Assembly (NCBI GenBank): GCA_016647705.1 | Contig: CM028338.1 | Coordinates: 9,857,240 to 9,921,239 of the forward strand | Direction: 5' to 3' | From: Eucommia ulmoides | Taxonomy: Eukaryota; Streptophyta; Magnoliopsida; Garryales; Eucommiaceae | Length of the DNA: 64,000 nt | Shown: positions 47,488 through 57,607 of the stretch, piece by piece | Layout of the letters: every line of letters starts with the position of its first letter | Numbering within the stretch: the first letter of the stretch is position 1 | The notes under the pieces: generated by a model | What the model was told of the DNA's origin: nothing | Seen by the model: the letters and a program-made list of their open reading frames with translations, nothing else | The model's database searches: none | Program-made: the position numbers and the translations under genes

Positions 47488-49507
47488 TTGTACCGCTTGG
47501 ATATTCCTTTAATTTTTAAAACACATCATTCAGTTTATTATATAAATTTGATTGTGTTGGGAATGGTATTTTGTCTGATGGTCTTTATCGCATTTTCTTA
47601 CAAAACGATACTACTTATAGGTCAATGCATGTTCACGCTGGCACTAAAAGGTGTAAAATTAACGAGGACTCCTCCATGTTTTGGCACCGAAGATTAGGAC
47701 ATAACTCCATAGAAAGAATTAAGAGATTAGTGAATGACGGGGTACTTAATACTTTGGATTACACTGATTTTGAGACTTGTGTAAACTGGATTAAGGGAAA
47801 GCAAACTAACAAGTCTAAGAAAGGTGCTAATAGGAGTTCGGACATATCAGAGATCATTCCACTGATATACGTTGTCCAGATATGGATGCACATGGTCAGA
47901 AATACTTCACCTCTTTTATTGATGATTACTCACGATATATGTATACCTATTTGCTTCATGACAAAAATGAAGAATTGGATGCCTTCAAAATATTTAAGGC
48001 CGAAGTTGAAAACCAATGCGGTAAGCAAATCCATATTGTGAGATCAGATAGAGGTGAAAAATATTATGGTAGATACACGGAGAATGGACAAACACCTGGT
48101 CCATTTGCCAAATTTCTTCAACAACATGGGATCGTTGCCCAATATACCATGCCTGGTTCTCTGGACCAGAATGGTGTTGCAGAAAGAAGAAACCGGACAT
48201 TACTAGACATGGTGCGAAGTATGCTTAGAAACTCTAATCTTCCTAAATCCTTGTGAGCTGAAGCACTAAAGACGGTTGTGTATATATTAAACCGAGTTCT
48301 AACCAAGGCTGTTCCGAAGACACCATTTGAATTATGGAAAGGTTGAAAATCGAGTTTGAGACATATGCACGTTTGGGGATGTCTGTCTGAGGTGAGGATA
48401 TATAACCCACAAGAGAAGAAACTAGACCTGAGGACCATTAGTGGGTATTTTATTGGATATGCTAAAAGATCCAAAGGTTATAGATTTTATTGTCCTTCTC
48501 ACACTACTAGAATTGTGGAATCAAGAAATGCTAGGTTTCTTGAGAATGACTTGATCAGTGGGAGCGATTGGTTTAAGAACATAGTTCATGTACATGATCA
48601 GACAAAATTTCAACCTTCCACATCAAGTGACAGATTGGTTATAGTTCATAGCACCCTTCCAGTTCAAACTGGTGTTGAGCAATCAATCATTGAGGTTCCA
48701 TAAGCTGCTGACAATCTTCTAAGAGATTAAGCAATTCAGGAATTTCCACAAGCTTCTGAACAACAAGTTGAACCACAAGTTCCTCAGGAAAATATTGGTA
48801 CAACATTGAGAATATCTACTAGAGATAAGAGATCAACAATTTTTAATAATTATATTGTGTATCTTCAAGAATCTGACTATAATATTGGAGCAAAAAATGA
48901 TCCTAAAACCTTTTCACAAGCCATGAGTTGCAAAGAGTCAGATTTATGGTATGAGGCCATGAAGGATTAGATGAATTCCATGAAAAGTAATGGAATATGG
49001 GATCTTGTAAAGTTGCCTAATGGGGGGCGAAGGCCATTGGTTGTAAATGGATTTTTAAGATCAAGAAAGACTCATTAGGCAATATTGAGAGATACAAGAT
49101 AAGACTAGTTGCCAAGGGATTTACTCAAAAAGAATGAACTAATTATACGGAGACTTTTTCTCCTGTATCTAAGAAAGTTTCTCTTCGTATCATGTTAGCT
49201 TTCGTTGCTCATTTTGACCTTGAGTTGCAACAAATGGATGTAAAAACGGTATTTCTTAATGGAGATCTAGAGGAAGAGATTTATATGAAACAACCTGAAG
49301 GTTTCTCATTTAGTGGTGGTAAACAATTGGTTTATAAGCTTAAGGAATATATATACGGTCTAAAACAAGCTTCCCGTCAGTGGTATTTTAAATATCATGG
49401 AGTAATTTCTTCTTTCGGATTTGTTGAAAATCCCATAGCTTAATATATATACCAAAAGGTTAGTAGGAGTAAGATTTGTTTTCTTATTTTATATGCGAAT
49501 GATATTT
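47488..49507 (+). mobile_element. E4 pol, first part: pre-integrase, integrase, start of reverse transcriptase
   Basis: FWHRRLGHNSIERIKRLV (about 47675-47730) is the pre-integrase block. Integrase core: SFIDDYSRYMYTYLLHDKNE, IHIVRSDRGEKYYG, DQNGVAERRNRTLLDMVRSM (about 47900-48225). Then 'LRHMHVWGCLSEVRIYNPQE' and ISGYFIGYAKRSKGYRFYC. Reverse transcriptase begins near 49030 and includes QQMDVKTVFLNGDLEEEIYM. It is interrupted at 49507 by E5. Broken. Confidence 0.85.
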
Positions 49508-49950
49508 TGTTGGGAAATAAAGAGTAATTTACCTATAACCATATTAACGAGAATACAAAATAAGAGCGGAATAATAACACACACGATTGATAACAGAGTT
49601 CGGCCAATTATGCCTACGTCTCTGGAGTTGCTGCAGATCTTTCTTCAAAATAAGAGAAATTACAAAGTGTTTACAAGTACTCACAAACTCACAAATCACA
49701 ACCCAATTATACCCAAGAATTTTCTCACAAAAATTCTCACACAAGTTTTTCTTTTTAAGCTTTCTCTCAAACCTTTCTAACTTGGTTTCTTTTTTTGATT
49801 AATCGATTACAAAAGCATGGAGATTAATGGGGTTTATATAGGCTTCAAAATGAAATATGGGGTTGGTGGAATTAGGCACCTCGGTTTGACAATTGGAGTT
49901 AGGTACCTCCATTTGACAATTGGAGTTAGGCACCCACTAATTAACCAACA
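49508..49950 (-). repeat. E5 3' LTR
   Basis: 443 bp, similar to the other LTR with roughly one difference per ten bases by eye and a few small indels, including a 'caaactcacaaatcacaac' stretch that is shorter in the partner. Contains a short repeat 'ggtacctccatttgacaatt' / 'aggcacctcggtttgac'. Confidence 0.9.
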
Positions 49951-52900
49951 ATTTCTCACTTGAAGACTGATTTCAATCGGTCTTCACACATTGATCAATG
50001 CAACAACTCTTCCACGGTCTTATCATTATTGCAAGCCAACTGAAGCTGAGCACAGCTTCACTTTGTCAGTAGTCACCATCTTTGTCAACATGTCTGCCAG
50101 ATTTTGAGCTCTACTAATCTTCTCAAGTTTTAAAATCCTATCTTCCAGAAGTGACCGGATAAAATGATATTGGAGCTGTATGTGCTTCGTTCTGGAATGA
50201 AAAGACGGATTATTTGCTAGATGAATAACACTCTGACTGTCGCAATACAGGATATTGTTTTCTTATTTCTTGTCTAATTCCTCCAAGAAACTCTGAAGCT
50301 AAATCATTTTCTTGTTGGCTTCCGTAAACAGTGACATATTATGTTTCAGTTGTGGAGAGAGCAACTATCTTCTGTAGTTGGGAAACCCAACACACTGATG
50401 TACTTTCTAGAGTATAGACATACCCTATAGTACTCCTTCTGACATCAATATTTTTGGCTAAATTAGCATCCACATAGCCTGTTAGTGTCGTATCTCCACC
50501 TTTGAAACAAAGTGACTTGTCTATGGTACCCCGCAGATATCTGAGAATCCATTTGACTACTTTACAGTATAGCTTGCTCGAATTATTCATGTACCTGCTG
50601 AGAACTCCCACTGCTTGAGTAATATCTAGTTTGGTACAAACCATAGCATACATCGGACTTCCAATTGTTGAGGCATATGGAACCTTTGCCATGTGTGCAC
50701 GTTCTTCCTTCGTCTGAGGTGACTGCTATTTGGAGAATCTGAAATGAACACCCAAATATGTACCCATTGGTCTAGCATTTTGCATGTTAAACCTGAAGAG
50801 TACTTTGTTAATGTACTCAGCTTGTGATAACATCAAAATCCCCGACTTCGTGTCTCTCTTGATTCTCATTCCAAGAATTTGCTTTACAGTGCCTAGATCT
50901 TTCATTACGAAGTGCTTCGACAATTCCCACTTCAAATTGATGATTACTTGTATGTCTGATCCTACAACGAGCATTTCATTTACGTACAACAATAGAATGA
51001 TGAAGCTATTGTCGATTTTTTTTGATATAGCAACAATGATCTCTTGGCATCTTGTGAAACTGCTGTTGCTCATGAAGCTATCAAACTTCTTGTACTATTA
51101 TCTGGGAGCTTGTTTTAAACCATATAAGCTCTTTTTCAACTTGCATACCAAGTTTTTCTTACCTGCCTTTATGAATCCTTCTGGTTGCCTCATATAAATC
51201 TCTTCCTCCAAATCACTATAAAGGAAATTTGCCTTTACATTTAATTGCTCAAGATATAAATTCTCTGCAGCTACAATTTTCAATACCAGTCTAATATTAG
51301 TCAGCTTTACGACTGGAGAGAAAATTTCATTGTAGTCAACACATTCTTTTTGTAGAAATCTTTTGACAACCAATCTCGCTTTGTAGCACTTGGTTCCATT
51401 GTGCTCTTCTTTGATCCTAAAAGCTCACTTGTTATGGAGAGCTTTCTTGCCTGATGGCAGTTCAGCAAATTCTCATGTCTGATTTGACATAAGTGAGTCC
51501 ATCTCATCTTTCATGGCAGACTCCCACTTGACTGAATCCTCCACCTGCATTGCTTCATCATAACACTCTGGTTCTCCACTATCAGTCAATAATAAGTGGT
51601 GTAAAGAAGGTGAATACCGTTGGATTGGTTTAGGAATTTTGGAGGAACTTCTCAATTCTGGTATGACTGGTTATTCTTGAACTGCTTTAAGACTAGTTTA
51701 GACATCGTTTCCAGAAATCTCCTCCAACTCAACAAATTCCTTTGTTTCAGCTTCAATACTAGAGTTAGTTGATTCTGCGGTTGACTTGTCTTTATACATC
51801 ACATTCTCATTGAATATAACATCCCGACTTCTGATGATCTTTCAATTTTTGTAGTCCCAAAATTAGTAACTGAACTCATCACCACCATATACGACAAAAA
51901 TACATTTCTTAAACTTTGGGTCTAATTTACTTCTTTTAACAGAATCAATATGCACATAAGAGATACAACCAAACACCTTTAAGTGTGAAAGGTTTACCTT
52001 TTTTTCACTCCAAACTTCCTCTGGTATTCCACCATCCAAAGGAACTGAGGGCTCATGATTGATTAGGTAGGTTGCGGTGTTGATGGCTTCAGCCCAAAAC
52101 ATCTAGGGTAAGCCGACATGTATCCTCATGCTTTTGGCATGTTTATTCAGACTTCTGTTCATGCATTGTGTTACACCATTCTGTTGCGGTGTTATGGGAA
52201 CAGTTTTCTCCATCTTCATCCCGTTGTTTGCGCAAAATTCTCTGAATCCACTATTTTTGTATTCTCCTCCATTGTCAGACCTCAACCGCTGGACTTTCAA
52301 ACCAGTTTTATTTTCTACTATAGCTTTCTATTTTCTAAAGGTATCAAAGACTTCTGATTTCTTCTTCAGAAAATAGACCCACACCTTCGTTGTAGAATCA
52401 TTGATGAAGGTAACGTAATACAATGAGCCCACAAGAGATGGAACCGGAGATAGTCCCCATACATTAGTTTGAACCAACTTTAACTTTTCTGCCTTGAGTG
52501 TCTCATTCTTTGCAAAACTAACTTTATTCTATTTACCAAAGATGTAGTCCTCACATAGGCCAATATCACATTCTTCAGATCGGGCAACTTCCATTTTGAC
52601 AGAAGTGTCTTCATCCCTTTCTCGCTTATATGGCTAAGCCGTTGGTGCCGTAGGTTTTATTTTCCATCAGCATCTACTACTGCAATGATATTCCCTATGT
52701 TTGAAGTTACATAGAGAGTACCAATCTTATTACCATGAGCAATGACGAGTGCTCCTTTAGTAATCTTTCATTCACAACCTGAGAAGGTTGTACAGTAACC
52801 CTCTCTGTCAAGTTGTCCTACAGAGATCAAATTCCTTTTAAGGCCAGAAATATGTCTCACTCCTTGTAGCTTCCAAGTGGTCTGGTTTGGCAGTTTTAGT

Positions 52901-53260
52901 CGGATGTCTCCTTTTCCGACGATCTTCAAGGTTTCATCATCGACTGGATGAACCTTCCCGAAATCACTACTGACATAATTCTCCATGATTTCTTTTCATG
53001 GGGTAGTGTGGAATGATACCCTTGAGTCCAAAATGCATGATTCAATCAGACTGTTGATGCTTAGAATCATAGCATCACCTATTTCCTCGGTTACATTGGC
53101 AGATTCCTGTGCGCCGATATTTTTTTTCGGTGCTCGGCAATCCCTCTTGAGTTACCCTTCTTGCCTCAATTTCTTCCGGATTTAGATTTACCCCGTCTAT
53201 ATTTCGATCTGCTACAATTTGAGTTTCTTTTTGAAGTTTTCCCTCTAGATTCTGTGTGCA
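49951..53260 (-). mobile_element. E5 pol: integrase, reverse transcriptase, RNase H (broken)
   Basis: Minus-strand landmarks: pre-integrase GVRHISGLKRNLISVGQLD (about 52800-52870); integrase 'VQRLRSDNGGEYKNSGF' and TPQQNGVTQCMNRSL (about 52130-52300); 'NLSHLKVFGCISYVH' (about 51950); reverse transcriptase start VKANFLYSDLEEEIYMRQPE (about 51190-51240), then LLLYVNEMLVVGSD (about 50960-51000) and MKDLGTVKQILGMRIKRD; connection and RNase H 'VPYASTIGSPMYAMVC' and GYVDANLAKNIDVRRSTIGY (50339-50692). Confidence 0.85.
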
Positions 53261-53264
53261 AGGC

Positions 53265-53864
53265 TTATGAGTTTAATGTTTCACCCAATTCTTTCCGCCG
53301 AATTTCATCATTCAATACCAGATCTTGAACATCGTCGAATTTTAATTTATTGTTTCCTGTTGAGTTGTTGACTGGTGTGACAGTAGCATTCCAACTATCT
53401 GGTAGATATGACAAAAGAATCAAAACTTGAATTTCATCATCAAATTCAATTTTTACTGAACTCAACTGGGTTTTGATTGTGTTAAATTCATTCAGATGTT
53501 GAGCCACCGATGCATCTTCCGCCATCCACAAATTGAATAGCCGCCTCATCAAGTGAACCTTGTTTGAGGCCGATGGCTTCTCATACATATTGGAGAAAGT
53601 CTCCATAAGACGCACCGTGGTATTTTCCGTTGCTATGTTGAAAGCAACATTGCGGGATAACGATAATCGGATAACTCCGAGAGATTGTCTGTCGAGAAAA
53701 GCCCAATCTTCATCCTTCATGCTCTCTGGCTTCTTTCTTGAGAGAGGTTGATACAGCTTTTTCTGGTACAAATAATCTTCAATCTGCATCTTCCAAAAGC
53801 CGAAGTCCGCACCATCAAACTTTTCAATTTTCACCTTCCTTTCGTCTGCGGCCATCGCTCCCAC
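53265..53864 (-). mobile_element. E5 gag (UBN2-type)
   Basis: Open minus-strand frame of about 199 codons: VKIEKFDGADFGFWKMQIED, KLYQPLSRKKPESMKDEDW, NKVHLMRRLFNLWMAEDAS, VAQHLNEFNTIKTQLSSVKI. This is the typical Tork/Tnt1-like gag. The retroelement as a whole is broken, so this is a fossil. Confidence 0.88.
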
Positions 53865-54059
53865 TCGAATCTGGCTTCTTTTGGATCATTTCTAACTATT
53901 CCAACAAACCACCGTGTGTCAGAATATTGTTGTCGAAGAACTTGGCCGACAAAATTTCACTGTTCAAGAAGTCACTATTCACAAAATTCACTATTCACAT
54001 GAATAGTAACCTCGAGAAAAATACCGTCAAAAATCACAACCAGAGCTCCTGATACCAGT

Positions 54060-54483
54060 TGTTGGGAAATAAAGAGTAATTTCCCTATAACTAGATTAAC
54101 GAGAATACAAAATAAGAGCGGAATAATAACACACACGGTTGATAACAGAGTTCGGCCATATGCCTACGTCTCCGAAACTACTGCAAATCTTTCTTCAAAA
54201 GAAGGAAAATTACAAAGTGTTTACAAGTACTCACAACCTAATTATACCCAAGAATTTTCTCACAAAAATTCTCACACCAACTTTTCTTTTTAAACTCTCT
54301 CTAACCTTTCTAACTTGGTTTCTTTCTTTGATGGATTGATTACAAAAGCATGGAGATTGATGGGGTTTATATAGACTTCAAAAGGAAATATGGGGTTAGT
54401 GTAATTAGGCACCTCCATTTGATAATTAGAGTTAGACACCTCCATTTGACAATTAGAGTTAGGCACCCACTAATTAACCAACA
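54060..54483 (-). repeat. E5 5' LTR
   Basis: 424 bp, beginning TGTTGGGAAATAAAG at 54060 and ending AACCAACA at 54483; the primer-binding site follows on the minus strand at 54059 and below. Confidence 0.9.
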
Positions 54484-54488
54484 TATTT

Positions 54489-55758
54489 TGCTTGCAACCA
54501 ACGATAAGGGTTTACTGCATGAGGTGAAACAATTTCTTTCCAAAATTTTTGACATAAAGGATATGGGTGAGGCATCTTATGTCATTGGCAAAAATCCATA
54601 GAGATAGACTTTGAGGCGTCTTAGGTCTATCACAAGAAACTTATATCAATAAAGTTTTGGAGAGATTTCGGATGAAGGATTGTTCACCAAGTGTTGCTCC
54701 CATTGTGAAGGGTTATTGGTTCAATTTGAACCAATGTCCGAAGAATGACTTTGAGAGGGAATCAATGAAAAACATCCCATATGCTTCTACTGTCAGAAGC
54801 CTTATGTATGGTTAGGTTTGTACTAGACCTAACATTACATTCGTTGTGGGGATGCTAAGGCGATATCAGAGTAATCCAGGTATGTACCACTGGAGAACTG
54901 CAAAGAAAGTTTTGAGGTATCTTCAAGAAATCAAAAATTACATGCTTATGTATAGACAGACGGACAATTTGGATGTGATTAGCTACTCAGATTCAGACTT
55001 TGCCAGTAGTGTTGATTCTCGCAAATCAACATCAGGGTACATTTTTATGATGGCTGGTGGAGCTGTTTCTTGGAGGAGTGTCAAACAGATCTTAACTGCT
55101 ACTTCTACTATGGAAGCCGAGTTTGTTTCTTGTTTTGAGGCCACTTCGCATGGTGTATGGCTTAAAAGTTTAATTTATGGGCTTAGAGTTATGGATTCTA
55201 TTTCTAGGCCATTGAGAATTTTCTGCGACAATTCAACGGCTAATTTTATGGCCAAAAACAATAAAAGTAGGAGTCAAAGTAAACACATCGACATTACGTA
55301 TTTATCCATAAGAGAACGTGTAAAAGAAAAGAAAGTGGTCATTGAGCACATTAGCACTGAGTTGATGATCGCTAATTATTTGATTAAGGGCATGCCACCA
55401 CAGAAATTCAAAAATCATGTAGAAAAAATGGGACTTGTTGGTTTCCCTTTGTAATTGTATACATACGGTTTATTAATGAAACTCTTATATATTGTGATAT
55501 TTTCTCATTTATATGTGCACCTTAATTTACTTGAGAAAATATTTGTAATAGACCAGAATAAACATAGGGTTTATTCATTGAGTATAGTTACCATATTAAG
55601 AAGTTTACTTGAGGAACTAAATACAACGTAATACATGGAAGATAATACTTGTTGTAAAAGAACTTTATCGTCATGATTCATATGTTTATTTCTTAAGATA
55701 AATAATTAATGAGATTAAATTGAGACATCAGGTTGAATGTATGGACCAAGTAGGAGAA
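54489..55758 (+). mobile_element. E4 pol, second part: end of reverse transcriptase and RNase H; 3' untranslated part
   Basis: Resumes after E5 with LLATNDKGLLHEVKQFLSKI and DIKDMGEASYVIG (about 54487-54595), then 'RSLMYG' (about 54800) and an open frame 54846-55454 with VLRYLQEIKNYMLMYR, VISYSDSDFASSVDSRKSTS, TMEAEFVSCFEATSHGVWL and IRIFCDN-like RNase H landmarks. Non-coding sequence follows to the purine tract before the LTR. Confidence 0.85.
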
Positions 55759-56150
55759 TGTAACTGATCCGTTTCAAGAAACGGTATTCTTAAATATGAT
55801 CCATTCAATGTCATTAAGATTAAAAAAACGTTTCAATCGTTACTCTGATGAAATGGTAACTCAAAAGCCATTTGTTTTGATGGGGAGTTTAGCTATATAA
55901 AGGGGTTTTGGTCCTTAAGCTCAAACACACAATATAGTCCTTAGGCTCAAACACACAATAAACAACAAATATACCATCTAATTTGAGTGTGTTGAGAGCT
56001 TAGAAGTGCCAAAACAGTGAGGAAATAGAGAGAAGAAAAGAAGGTGCAATGGAAGGAGGTATGTTTAAATTTTGGGTTTTCTTTAGTTATTGATCCAATT
56101 ATCTTATTGTTTAGTTTCTGTTTGAATATTGGATCATTAAGTTTCTTACA
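55759..56150 (+). repeat. E4 3' LTR with an internal short duplication
   Basis: Matches the 5' LTR but is 28 bp longer because 'ggctcaaacacacaata' and the following few bases occur twice (about 55917-55962). The TATA box is at about 55894. Confidence 0.9.
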
Positions 56151-56155
56151 GAGAA

Positions 56156-57607
56156 GACCCACAACATCACTCCCATGTATTGAAACACTCTCACCCGAGA
56201 AAACACCCCACACCTAGAAGCCGTAGCAAATTATATCCGTGTGTGGGTGTGTGAAACACCAGAACTCAAGTAAGAGCAACACATGGAAAACTCATTTATA
56301 AGAAAATGCAATGCTGGAATTCAACGAAACGAAATACTAACAAATTAGCAAATCCAGACAAAGACTAATAGTTCCAGACAAATATCGTCACTGTAAGAAC
56401 CTCCAACACCACACATCAGATCGAAGCATATTTGGCAACACAGCTTCAGATCCTTTCAAGTTCCTGATTCCATCACCATCTTGCATACCTATCCTTTATT
56501 TAGACAAATATACGAGGAGTTAGTGGACAATGGTGAAAGATGCCGGAGATAGATGGAAAATGGATAAATAACTGCCAGAAAACAACTTTGAAAATGGCCA
56601 GACTTATTTACCAAGAAACTGCTTCTCTATGTAGACTACTTGAATTTCCAATATGATTAAGTAATGAAACATCTTAAGAAGGGAAATTATTTGCCTTTTC
56701 TTAAACAAATTCGGAAAAACAATCTTCTACGAAAGAGGTTTAAAGCACGCGCATAAAATTAGAGGTGTCCTCACCAAAATCACCCTTTTTTGTTCTCGTA
56801 TTCATCTTTCTGTTCCAAATTTTTTTAGAACAAACACACCATTTTTTCCATTCTCATCCCTCAAAATTATATAGAGCTTGTAAGATTGACTATAAATTGA
56901 AGCTCTGCCACACCAGGATTATCCTCCAAAAAATGTACCGATTTTTGGAATTTCATAAATAATTAAAAGTTCTACATTAAGAAAATAAATAAAAATTCCA
57001 ATTTATATTTTCTAATTTCAAATTCTTTTAGGAAACTTGAATCAAGAGGCTTTTTTTTTTTTTTTGAGTGATTGAGGATAGAGAATGTAGTCAGACTCGG
57101 GATTCAAAATAGATTGGTGTTGGTATATTCCTTCGACTTAATTAGAATCTAGGTTCCCATGTTTTAACATGAGCTTGACACGAAACTACAGGACAATGAA
57201 TGGACTCCTTCTTTTGCCCTGTTTGCCGTTTTGGCGGTACATATTAGTTCTATCTCTTGTCTTTTTATGGGAGGAACAGATTCGATCAAGTCAATGGGAC
57301 CAATTGACAACAAAAGTAACTATAGGGAGATTTTGCAAAAATTAAAAGAGAGGGGGGTAAAGTGAAACTGGAAACAAACTTGAAGGGTCCAAATGTAATT
57401 TACCCTGAAATCAATGTTAAAAAAAACAAAAAAAAACCTTCAATGAAGCACATTAGAGAAGAAAACACTGAATAATCCAAGGCTTATAACCTAATGGTTA
57501 TATATTGTGCCTCCACCACCACCAAAAAAAAAATAAAAAATAAAAAAATAAAAAGAAAGAAACTGAACAAAATCGTACATAGAAACAGAACTTTACCTCG
57601 CGAAACT
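56156..57607. other. Intergenic region downstream of the ARF gene
   Basis: No coding signature. Contains a GT-rich patch (56240-56255), a T run at 57051-57065 and A-rich sequence at 57420-57560. The part nearest the ARF stop codon (57300-57607) must hold the 3' UTR of the minus-strand gene; no clear canonical polyadenylation signal was picked out by eye. Confidence 0.55.

Larger units (their letters stand above)
49508..54483 (-). mobile_element. Ty1/copia element E5 (Tork/Tnt1-like), nested in E4
   Basis: LTRs 49508-49950 and 54060-54483, both TGTTGGGAAATAAAG...AACCAACA on the plus strand, with an exact TATTT duplication at 49503-49507 and 54484-54488. The Met-tRNA-type primer-binding site lies at about 54044-54059 (revcomp TGGTATCAGGAGC), so the element reads on the minus strand. 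Its length, 4976 bp, and gag-integrase-RT-RNase H order are standard for copia. The gag type suggests the Tork lineage. Broken in several places, but the layout is complete. Confidence 0.93.
44356..56150 (+). mobile_element. Ty1/copia element E4 with nested element E5
   Basis: LTRs 44356-44719 and 55759-56150, both TGTAA...; the right one ends in ACA, the left in ATA. Exact target duplication GAGAA at 44351-44355 and 56151-56155. A Met-tRNA-type primer-binding site (TTGGTATCAGAGCC) starts at 44721 and a purine tract 'aagtaggagaa' precedes the right LTR. Internal order is leader, gag, pre-integrase, integrase, reverse transcriptase, RNase H, i.e. copia. The reverse-transcriptase region is split by E5. 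By eye the first 175 LTR positions differ at roughly one in eight or nine, so it is fairly old. Several breaks. Confidence 0.92.
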
